This document shows, one piece after another, positions 1 to 5,820 of a DNA stretch of 6,213 nt (position 1 is its first letter; each line of letters starts with the position of its first letter). The DNA is from an uncultured Burkholderiales bacterium (lineage in GTDB: Bacteria > Pseudomonadota > Gammaproteobacteria > Burkholderiales > Burkholderiaceae_F). Position numbers and translations under genes: made by a program. The notes beneath the pieces were generated by a model. It did not search any database. It was not told where the DNA came from and saw nothing but the letters and a program-made list of their open reading frames with translations. The DNA lies in the NCBI GenBank assembly GCA_903871435.1, contig CAIQGU010000390.1, positions 1 to 6,213 of the forward strand, given 5' to 3'.

Positions 1-2
1 AC

Positions 3-89
3 CGCGACCTGGGCACGGCCGGCGGTGCCCACGCCTCGCTCGATGCTGCCTTTGACAACTTCCTGATGATTGAAGCGATCCCGGCTTGA
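3..89 (+). CDS. C-terminal end of an unidentified protein (cut by left edge)
   Basis: An open frame enters from the left edge at base 3 and gives 28 residues, beginning RDLGTAGGAHASLD and ending LMIEAIPA, before the TGA at 87-89. Its codon composition is GC-rich in the third position, like the neighbouring genes, and it stops just before the regulator. It is therefore probably the last part of a real gene in the same operon. I do not recognise the family. The RDLGTAG string loosely recalls the DLGGxAxT end of isocitrate/isopropylmalate-type dehydrogenases, but the match is too weak to name it. No start, domain or catalytic residue is visible. Its substrate would probably reveal what the downstream regulator and amidohydrolase act on. 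Confidence 0.6.
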   Translation, partial: RDLGTAGGAHASLDAAFDNFLMIEAIPA

Positions 90-148
90 GGCGCCGCGAC
101 CCGCATCACCCGCTGAGGCCAGCCTACCGCTCCATGGAACCGACCCCG

Positions 149-982
149 ATGGCTATCGCCGCGCTCAACGCGCAACCGCAACCGTCCGGCAAGGCGGCCG
201 CTGACATCGAGGCGGGGCTGCTGGTGGACGAACGACGGCGGCGCATCTGCGACCTTCTGCGCGAATACGGCCGGGTCACGGTCAGCGACCTGGCCGGGCG
301 CTTCGAAACGTCCGAGGTGACGATACGGCACGATCTGGCGGCGCTCGAGGCGGCCGGCGCCCTGGACCGCACCCGCGGCGGCGCGCTGTCGCGCCGCGAG
401 AACGACGACCTGCCCATCCGCGTCAAGCAGACGCTGCGCCACGCCGAGAAGGTCCGCATCGCGCGCGCGGCCGCTGCCCTGATCCAGGAGGGCGAGACCA
501 TCATCCTCGACTCGGGAACCACCACGGCCGAGCTCGCGCGCCAGATCCGAACGCTGAACGTGAAGTCGATCAACGTCATCACCAACGCGCTCAACATCGC
601 CATGCTGCTCTCCGACGTGCCATCCGTGCGGCTGATCATGCTGGGCGGCATCCTACGCCAGGAGTCGCACTCCCTGGCCGGCCATATGGCCGAGCGGGCG
701 CTCGATAACCTCCAGGCCGACCGCCTCTTCCTAGGTGCGGATGGCCTGGATCCGGAGATCGGCTTGATGACACCGCACCTGCCCGAGGCGCAGCTCAATG
801 CGCGGATGATCGAGATCTCGCGCCAGGTGGTGACCTTGGCCGATGCCACCAAGTTCATGCGGCGCAATGTCTGCGTGATCGCCAAGGTCGATCAGCTCGA
901 CCTGCTCATCACCGACGCCTCGGCACAGCCCGAAGTGGTGGCCGAACTGCGCCGCCGCGGCGTCGACGTGCAGCTCGTATGA
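149..982 (+). CDS. DeoR/GlpR-family transcriptional repressor
   Basis: A DNA-binding repressor of the DeoR/GlpR (AgaR-like) family. Such proteins usually control carbohydrate or sugar-acid genes and are released by a phosphorylated intermediate. Numbering from the ATG at 149 (277 aa), residues 28-80 form the winged helix-turn-helix (RRRRICDLLREYGRVTVSDL, then SEVTIRHDLAALEAAG and RTRGGAL). Residues about 94-257 form the sensor domain, with the phosphate-loop-like DSGTTTAELA at 121-130, VITNALNIA at 143-151, LGGILR at 165-170, LFLGADGLD at 193-201, and ADATKF and LLITD near the end. Both domains look complete. Start choice is uncertain: ATG 149 has GGAA nine bases upstream, ATG 134 gives 283 aa, and a TTG at 86 would overlap the previous stop. 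The family usually has about 250-260 residues, so a late start is favoured. It follows the upstream partial gene closely and overlaps the amidohydrolase by four bases (ATGA), so one transcript is likely. The effector and operator are not identifiable here. Confidence 0.9.
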   Translation: MAIAALNAQPQPSGKAAADIEAGLLVDERRRRICDLLREYGRVTVSDLAGRFETSEVTIRHDLAALEAAGALDRTRGGALSRRENDDLPIRVKQTLRHAEKVRIARAAAALIQEGETIILDSGTTTAELARQIRTLNVKSINVITNALNIAMLLSDVPSVRLIMLGGILRQESHSLAGHMAERALDNLQADRLFLGADGLDPEIGLMTPHLPEAQLNARMIEISRQVVTLADATKFMRRNVCVIAKVDQLDLLITDASAQPEVVAELRRRGVDVQLV

Positions 983-2148
983 GGCGCAGCACTTCTGCCG
1001 CCGGTGTAGCGCGGCGCCGGTCGGGCGGGTGGCTGGCCGCCCTGGCGGCAACCGCGATGTCATGGCCGTGCCTCCCGCAGGCTGCGCAGGACGCATCGCC
1101 CGCGAGCTACACCATGGCCGATTTCGCCCGCGTGGCCAAGATCGACGCTCACGTCCACCTCCATGGCTCGGCTGACCGGTTCATGGCGCAGGCGGAGCGC
1201 GACGGCGTGCGCGTCCTGACGATCAACGTCGACTATCCGGATTTCCCGCCCATCACCGAGCAGCAGCGCGATGCCATCTCCCTGCGCCAGCGCTATCCGG
1301 GCCGTGCCGCATTTGCAGCCACCATCTCCGTGGAGGGCTTTACGTCCCCCGGTTGGGCCGATGCCGCCGTGCGGGGAATCGCGGCGGCAGTCGCGCAAGG
1401 CGCCGTGGGCGTGAAAGTATGGAAGAACATCGGCATGGGCCTGCGCGATGCGGGCGGCGGCTACGTCATGCTCGATGACGCGCGCCTGCTGCCGGTGTTC
1501 GATTACCTCGAAAGCCATGACATCGTGCTGCTGGGCCACCAGGCCGAGCCGCTCAACTGCTGGCTGCCGTTCGACCAGATGACGGTATTGTCGGACCGCA
1601 CGTATTTTCGGGAGCACCCCCAGTACTACATGTATCGCCACCCCGAGGTGCCGTCGCACGAAGCGCAGCTGGCTGCGCGCGATCATATGCTCGCCCAGCA
1701 CCCGGGCCTGCGCTTTGACAGCGTGCACCTCGCATCGCTCGAGTGGGACGTCGACGAGGTGGCGCATTTCCTGGACCGCTATCCAAACGCCAATGTCGAC
1801 CTGGCGGCACGCATGGTCCATCTGCAGTACCAGGCCGTGCGCAACCGTGACAAGGTTCGCGCCTTCCTCATCCGCTACCAGGATCGCGTTCTCTACGGCA
1901 CCGACATCGCACACGCCCGCGGCCAAGCGGACGAAGAGGTGGCAGTCGAAGCACACGAGGCTTGGCTGGCGGACTGGAGGTTCCTCAATACGGCCGACAC
2001 CCTGCACTCGCCGGATTTTGACGGGACTTTCAAGGGCCTCGCCTTGCCGGCCGCCATTGCCGACAAGATCTACCGTATCAATGCGATGAAAATGTACCCG
2101 GGGGCGTGGCCGCCGAGCGACGGCGCGCGAGCCGCTGCCACCCCGTAG
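979..2148 (+). CDS. Exported metal-dependent amidohydrolase (amidohydrolase family 2-like)
   Basis: A 389-residue TIM-barrel metal-dependent hydrolase or decarboxylase-type protein, substrate unknown. The metal-site pattern of the amidohydrolase superfamily is visible: HxH at H58/H60 (KIDAHVHLHG), a possible bridging lysine at K146 (GVKVWKN), H187 (LLGHQAEP), H250 (SVHLASLEWD) and D309 (LYGTDIAH). The C-terminal stretch around residues 353-374 (KGLALP...IYRINAMKMYPG) resembles the usual end of amidohydrolase family 2. The first 40 or so residues look like a signal peptide. They have an arginine-rich n-region including RRRSGG, a hydrophobic stretch WLAALAATAMSW and an alanine-rich cleavage region near PQAAQDA. 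The run of arginines makes Tat export possible, so I infer a periplasmic enzyme. The ATG at 979 sits in an ATGA overlap with the repressor's TGA, implying translational coupling. The family includes lactonases and decarboxylases, and nothing here decides between them. Confidence 0.85.
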   Translation: MRRSTSAAGVARRRSGGWLAALAATAMSWPCLPQAAQDASPASYTMADFARVAKIDAHVHLHGSADRFMAQAERDGVRVLTINVDYPDFPPITEQQRDAISLRQRYPGRAAFAATISVEGFTSPGWADAAVRGIAAAVAQGAVGVKVWKNIGMGLRDAGGGYVMLDDARLLPVFDYLESHDIVLLGHQAEPLNCWLPFDQMTVLSDRTYFREHPQYYMYRHPEVPSHEAQLAARDHMLAQHPGLRFDSVHLASLEWDVDEVAHFLDRYPNANVDLAARMVHLQYQAVRNRDKVRAFLIRYQDRVLYGTDIAHARGQADEEVAVEAHEAWLADWRFLNTADTLHSPDFDGTFKGLALPAAIADKIYRINAMKMYPGAWPPSDGARAAATP

Positions 2149-2261
2149 AAGGCACCGGGGTATCGACAACGATGAACTCCAGAGCATCGTTGACCACCGC
2201 ATCCTGAGTCGATGGCGCGAAGTCGGCTCTGCCGTACGTACCGTTCAATCCCGCCGAAAAA
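2140..2261. other. Convergent intergenic region with small inverted repeats
   Basis: This stretch separates the convergent amidohydrolase and hflX genes. It holds three candidate stem-loops. One pairs ACCCCG (2140-2145) with CGGGGT (2156-2161) across the amidohydrolase stop codon. A perfect 8-bp stem pairs CAACGATG (2167-2174) with CATCGTTG (2185-2192), with a 10-base loop. A 7-bp stem pairs 2206-2212 with 2223-2229, using one G-U pair in rightward RNA. None is followed by a clear T-run in either direction. The only T-run in the leftward RNA lies directly after the hflX stop (2256-2261 read in reverse), ahead of the hairpins. The region may act as a weak bidirectional transcript end, but a canonical intrinsic terminator is not shown. 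No convincing gene is present. Confidence 0.35.
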
Positions 2262-3767
2262 TCACGCCAACTTGTCGACCAGGCGCCGGATCATTTCCGG
2301 TTCGCCGCGGACGGTCAGCGTCGCCCCGTCGCCGTCGGCGCGTTCGTCCAGCACTTCGCAGTTGGCGAAGATCTCCCCGCGCATCTGCTGGGCCGACCAC
2401 GGCAGGAATAGCTCGGCATCGACCAGGCGCTTCTGAAAAAAGGCGATGATGGCGGCGCGCAGCCGGCCGACGTCGCCTTCGCGGCGCGCGCTGATGACGA
2501 CGCAGCCGGGATAGCGGGCGTGCAGATCGTCTTCGCGTGCAGCCTGCAGTGCCTCGTCACCGACCCGGTCGATCTTGTTGAAGACCAGCAGGCGCGGCAC
2601 CTCACGCGCCCCGATCTCCGCCAGCACCTCGACGGTCACATCGAGCTGCCGCTCGAAGGCCGCATCGCTCGCGTCCACCACATGGGCGAGCAGCGAGGCT
2701 TCCAGCGCCTCGTCCAGTGTGGACTTGAACGAGGCCACGAGGCCGTGCGGCAGGTTCTTGATGAAGCCCACGGTATCGCTGATGAGGATGCGCGGCACGC
2801 TTTCCGGATGCAGCGCGCGCACGGTCGTATCGAGCGTGGCAAACAGCTTGTCGGCAACCAGCACGTCGCTGCCGGTCAGCGCCCGCACCAGCGTTGACTT
2901 GCCGGCATTGGTGTAACCCACGAAAGCAACCCGGGCCAGGCCCATGCGCTCCTGACGGCGCGCCCGTTGCGTGCTGCGCTCCACATCGAGCGCGGCGAGT
3001 TCTTCCTGCAATTCGGCGATGCGGTCACGGATCTTGCGCCGGTCCAGTTCACCCTTGGACTCGCCCGCGCCGCGCCCACCCACTCCGCTGCGCTGGCGGC
3101 CCTGGGGACCGGCGATCTTGGCCGCTTCGCGCAGCCGCGGGGCCATGTACCCCAGCCGCACGATCTCCACCTGGGCCTTGGCGGCGCGCGAGCGCGCGTG
3201 CCGATGGAAGATTTCCAGGATGACCATGGTGCGGTCCATCACTTCCACGCCCACGGCTTTTTCCAGGTTGCGCGCCTGTGAGGGAGAGATCTCGTGGTCT
3301 ACCAGGACGATATCCGCGCGGTAGCTGCCGGGGTCGATATCGTCATCTGCCGCATCCGGTTCGTCGCCGCTCTTGCGCCGCCCTTGGCGTTGTGGCGCCC
3401 GGGCCGTGGCACGCTCGTCGCCCGCGGCATCCGGTTCAAGGTGCACCGCGGCCTCGTCGCCGCCTTGCGCCCCTTCGAGGAAGGCGGCGTAGTCCGACTC
3501 ATCGTCCGCGGACGCAGCAGCGCTTGCGGGCTCCGGTTCATTGCGAATGAAGCGGCGGATCTCGTCGCGCTTGCCGGTACCGAAATACGCCCCCTGGTCG
3601 AAGTTGGCGCGCTTTTGCGTGAAGGTGCCCACCACCTCGAAGCCCAGGGTCTTGGCGAGCTGGCGCAACTCGGTCACGGAGGCGTCGAACTCGATATCCG
3701 ATACGCTCGACAGCTGCACGGCGGCGACCACCGCGCGCTTCGTCTCTTCCTGGGTTTCCTGCATCAT
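2262..3767 (-). CDS. hflX: HflX-type GTPase with acidic insertion
   Basis: A 501-residue P-loop GTPase of the HflX (OBG-HflX) branch, ribosome-associated proteins known in E. coli to split stalled or heat-damaged 70S ribosomes. The N-terminal HflX domain covers residues about 10-220 (VVGTFTQKR, YFGTGKRDEI, then ADIVLVDHEISPSQARNLEK). A basic helical linker containing ELDRRKIRDRIAELQ leads into the G domain: G1 GYTNAGKST at 284-292, G2 FATLDTT at 309-315, G3 DTVGF at 331-335, G4 NKID at 397-400 and G5 SAR at 426-428. Two things are odd. Residues about 76-148 are an acidic, alanine-rich low-complexity insertion. The motif usually read GLRGPGET is here GGRGAGES (230-237). The start at 3767 (second ATG at 3764) fits the family. 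An open frame continues upstream to 4064, but that part is antisense-frame sequence within mclA. No clear ribosome binding site precedes the ATG, and a strong hairpin does. It could be a second HflX copy rather than the hfq-linked one. Confidence 0.93.
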   Translation of the reverse strand: MMQETQEETKRAVVAAVQLSSVSDIEFDASVTELRQLAKTLGFEVVGTFTQKRANFDQGAYFGTGKRDEIRRFIRNEPEPASAAASADDESDYAAFLEGAQGGDEAAVHLEPDAAGDERATARAPQRQGRRKSGDEPDAADDDIDPGSYRADIVLVDHEISPSQARNLEKAVGVEVMDRTMVILEIFHRHARSRAAKAQVEIVRLGYMAPRLREAAKIAGPQGRQRSGVGGRGAGESKGELDRRKIRDRIAELQEELAALDVERSTQRARRQERMGLARVAFVGYTNAGKSTLVRALTGSDVLVADKLFATLDTTVRALHPESVPRILISDTVGFIKNLPHGLVASFKSTLDEALEASLLAHVVDASDAAFERQLDVTVEVLAEIGAREVPRLLVFNKIDRVGDEALQAAREDDLHARYPGCVVISARREGDVGRLRAAIIAFFQKRLVDAELFLPWSAQQMRGEIFANCEVLDERADGDGATLTVRGEPEMIRRLVDKLA

Positions 3768-3781
3768 GGGCGCCGAGTGTA

Positions 3782-3819
3782 GTCCAGTGGCCCGGCAGGT
3801 CTTCGCCGGTCCACTGGAC
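3782..3819 (-). other. Strong hairpin between mclA and hflX
   Basis: A perfect 9-bp stem pairs GTCCAGTGG (3782-3790) with CCACTGGAC (3811-3819). After one mismatch it continues as a 5-bp stem, CCGGC (3792-3796) with GCCGG (3805-3809), closing an 8-base loop. It lies 22 bases past the mclA stop and ends 14 bases before the hflX ATG. No T-run follows it on the leftward strand, so it is not a classical intrinsic terminator. It could protect the 3' end of the upstream mRNA, partly terminate transcription, or modulate hflX translation. The structure is seen in the sequence; its role is inferred. Confidence 0.6.
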
Positions 3820-3841
3820 GGACGCCGTGCGCGCTGCAACC

Positions 3842-4822
3842 CTAGCCGGCGCGCTCCTGGATCACTTCGGCCTTGGCCAGCAGCGCCTCGGCCATGCGGA
3901 TGCTGGCGATATCGATCAACCGGCCATCGAGCGATACCGCGCCCTTGCCTTCGCGGGCCGCCTGGGCCATGGCTTCCATGATGCGGCGCGCCTTGGTCAC
4001 CTCGGCCTCGGAGGGCGTGTAGACCTGGTTGGCGAGCGCGATCTGCGAGGGGTGAATGGCCCACTTGCCCTCGTACCCGAGGACGGCAGCACGATTGGCC
4101 GCGGCGATGAAGCCATCGGGGTCGCCGAAATCGCCAAAGGGTCCGTCGATGGGCCGCAGTCCGTAGGCGCGGCAGGCCACCAGCATGCGCGTCTGGGCCG
4201 CATGCCAGGGGTCGGTCCAGTAGTAGTCGCGCTTGCCCTCGGCATCCTTGTCGGTGAGCACGCCGGAATCGCGGTTCACGCCGCCGATGACCGTGGTGCG
4301 GGCGCGCGTGGACGCCGCGTAATCGGCGACACCGAAGCTCATGGCCTCCAGCCGCTTGCTCGATTGGGCAATGGCCTCGACATTGGCCATGCCCAGCGCG
4401 GTCTCGATAAGAACCTCGAAGCCGATGCGCTTGGTCCTGGCCTTGGCCGTTTCGATCTGCGTCACCAGCATGTCGATGGCATAGACGTCCTGCGGCACGC
4501 CGACCTTGGGGATGAGGATCATGTCCAGCCGCGGACAGGCCTCGACGATGTCGATGACATCGCGGTACATGTAGTGGGTATCCAGGCCATTGATGCGCAC
4601 CATCATGGTCTTGGTACCCCAGTCGATGTCATTGAGGCCCTGGACGATGTTGGCCCGGGCCCGCTCCTTGTCGTCCGGGGCCACCGCGTCCTCGACGTCC
4701 AGGAAAATGACATCGGCCGCACTGCGCGCGGCCTTCTCGAACATGGACGGATTGGAGCCTGGCACCGCCAGCTCCGAGCGATGCAGGCGCGGCGTAGCCT
4801 GTTCGATGATGGTGAAGCTCAT
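3842..4822 (-). CDS. mclA: L-malyl-CoA lyase (CitE/HpcH family)
   Basis: Malyl-CoA lyase, which reversibly cleaves L-malyl-CoA to glyoxylate and acetyl-CoA in the cytoplasm. Some homologues also handle beta-methylmalyl-CoA. The 326-residue product matches the Mcl family in length and in what I recall of the Methylobacterium MclA sequence, from the first residues (MSFTIIEQATPRLHRSELAVPGSNP) onward. Visible family features are FLDVEDAVAPDDK at 40-52, R76 in MMVRINGLDTHYMYRD, E140 in FEVLIETALGMANVEA, and D167 in SFGVADYAASTRAR. E140 and D167 correspond to the Glu and Asp of the metal/CoA site in Mcl enzymes. GYEGKWAIHPSQI lies at 249-261. The frame opens at 4849, but the ATG at 4822 fits both the family N-terminus and a GGGA ribosome binding site. 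It lies 63 bases after mtkB and supplies the lyase step for the ligase encoded just upstream. No truncation or missing key residue is seen. Confidence 0.96.
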   Translation of the reverse strand: MSFTIIEQATPRLHRSELAVPGSNPSMFEKAARSAADVIFLDVEDAVAPDDKERARANIVQGLNDIDWGTKTMMVRINGLDTHYMYRDVIDIVEACPRLDMILIPKVGVPQDVYAIDMLVTQIETAKARTKRIGFEVLIETALGMANVEAIAQSSKRLEAMSFGVADYAASTRARTTVIGGVNRDSGVLTDKDAEGKRDYYWTDPWHAAQTRMLVACRAYGLRPIDGPFGDFGDPDGFIAAANRAAVLGYEGKWAIHPSQIALANQVYTPSEAEVTKARRIMEAMAQAAREGKGAVSLDGRLIDIASIRMAEALLAKAEVIQERAG

Positions 4823-4830
4823 TCGGGGAT

Positions 4831-4834
4831 TCCC
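4831..4834 (-). promoter_or_regulatory. Ribosome binding site deciding the mclA start
   Basis: On the leftward strand, GGGA lies eight bases before the ATG at 4822. This supports that start over the in-frame ATG at 4849, whose nine extra residues are absent from the family as I recall it. Confidence 0.55.
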
Positions 4835-4850
4835 ATTGAGAAGATGCATC

Positions 4851-4877
4851 GCGCTGCCGGGCGGGTGCCCGCAGCGC
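4851..4877 (-). other. Hairpin between mtkB and mclA
   Basis: A GC-rich stem-loop begins nine bases after the mtkB stop. Seven pairs (4851-4857 with 4871-4877) are followed by one bulged base (4858), then four pairs (4859-4862 with 4867-4870) around a GGGT loop in the plus-strand reading. The downstream leftward sequence has no T-run, so an intrinsic terminator is unlikely. An intercistronic hairpin that stabilises the mtk message or tunes mclA levels is a plausible role, but it is inferred. Confidence 0.5.
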
Positions 4878-4885
4878 CGTCGCGA

Positions 4886-5776
4886 TTAGCTTACTTTGGC
4901 AAGCGCCTTGGCGACCGTCGCCCCCAGTTCGGCAGCGCTGGGCGCAACGAACAGGCCATGGGCGCGCATGATCTCGGCCTTCTCGGCGGCGGTGTCGCCG
5001 GCTGCCGAGATGATGGCGCCCGCGTGACCCATGCGCCGGCCCTTGGGAGCGGTAAGACCGGCCACGTAACCGACCACCGGTTTTTTCATGTTGGCCTGCA
5101 CCCAGGCGGCGGCCTCGGCTTCCTGCTGGCCGCCGATCTCGCCGATCATCACCACCGCCTTGGTCTCGGGATCGTTGTTGAAAAGCGCGAGGTGATCGAG
5201 AAACGAGCTGCCATTGATGGGGTCGCCGCCAATGCCAACGCTGGTGGTGATGCCGATGCCCAGCGCCTTCATCTGCGCGGCGGCCTCGTACCCCAGGGTG
5301 CCCGACCGCGACACGATACCCACGGTGCCGCGCTGATAGATGTTGCTGGGCATGATGCCCAGCATGGCCTTGCCGGCGCTGATGATGCCCGCGCAATTGG
5401 GCCCCACGACGAGGGTGCGGATCGATTCCGGATAGCGCAGCAGGTAGCGCTTGACGCGCATCATGTCCTGGGCGGGAATGCCGTCCGTGATGATGCAGAC
5501 GAGCCGCAGGCCCGCGTCAGCGGCCTCCATGAGCGCGTCGCCCGCATAGGGCGGGGGCACGAAGGCCAGGCTGGCCTGGGCGCCGGTGGCGCGTACCGCA
5601 TCCTTCACGGTATCGAAAACCGGGCGGTCCAGGTGGCGCTGCCCGCCCTTGCCCGGTGTCACGCCGCCCACCACCCGCGTGCCGTACGCAATCATCTCGC
5701 TCGCGTGGAACGTTGCCTTGTCGCCGGTAAAGCCCTGCACGATCACCGGCGTTGTTTCGTCGATAAGAATACTCAT
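4886..5776 (-). CDS. mtkB: Malate-CoA ligase (malate thiokinase) alpha subunit
   Basis: The alpha subunit of malate-CoA ligase (ADP-forming), a succinyl-CoA-synthetase relative. With the beta subunit it makes malyl-CoA from malate, CoA and ATP. The 296-residue protein is full length for the SucD/MtkB family. The N-terminal CoA-binding fold shows [20 protein letters not shown] at 13-32 and GGVTPGKGG at 37-45. The ligase domain shows [14 protein letters not shown] at 123-136, [11 protein letters not shown] at 156-166, [16 protein letters not shown] at 181-196, GEIGG at 212-216, and GRRMGHAG at 246-253. In the last, H251 aligns with the phosphohistidine of SucD. I assign malate rather than succinate mainly from the adjoining malyl-CoA lyase and from the recalled resemblance to methylotroph MtkB in motifs such as [17 protein letters not shown]. 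The ATG at 5776 has AGGGGA (5786-5791) nine bases upstream. It lies 44 bases after the beta-subunit gene. Confidence 0.93.
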   Translation of the reverse strand: MSILIDETTPVIVQGFTGDKATFHASEMIAYGTRVVGGVTPGKGGQRHLDRPVFDTVKDAVRATGAQASLAFVPPPYAGDALMEAADAGLRLVCIITDGIPAQDMMRVKRYLLRYPESIRTLVVGPNCAGIISAGKAMLGIMPSNIYQRGTVGIVSRSGTLGYEAAAQMKALGIGITTSVGIGGDPINGSSFLDHLALFNNDPETKAVVMIGEIGGQQEAEAAAWVQANMKKPVVGYVAGLTAPKGRRMGHAGAIISAAGDTAAEKAEIMRAHGLFVAPSAAELGATVAKALAKVS

Positions 5777-5820
5777 GTAGCGGAATCCCCTGTCTGCTCA
5801 AGGATGTTGATGTCGGGCTT

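Noticed and set aside
86..148. The longest possible regulator start (TTG at 86).
   Set aside because: It overlaps the previous gene's stop and adds an Arg/Pro-rich leader absent from DeoR-family proteins. ATG 149 or 134 is more sensible.
1060..2202. A 380-codon minus-strand open frame opposite the amidohydrolase.
   Set aside because: It is antisense to a gene with a full set of metal-binding residues and shows no motif of its own.
2234..2241. The palindrome GTACGTAC, considered as an operator.
   Set aside because: A single short palindrome between two convergent gene ends has no promoter nearby and is expected by chance.
2162..2280. A readable frame in the convergent gap (DNDELQSIVDHRILSRW...), considered as a remnant gene or small protein.
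   Set aside because: There is no suitable start, the hairpin arms generate part of it, and it runs antisense into the hflX end. No family is recognisable.
3768..4064. An N-terminal extension of the hflX frame reaching up to 4064.
   Set aside because: The extra 99 codons run through the intergenic hairpin and into the mclA coding region in another frame, and they have an Arg/Gly/Pro-rich shadow composition. HflX homology begins just after the ATG at 3767.
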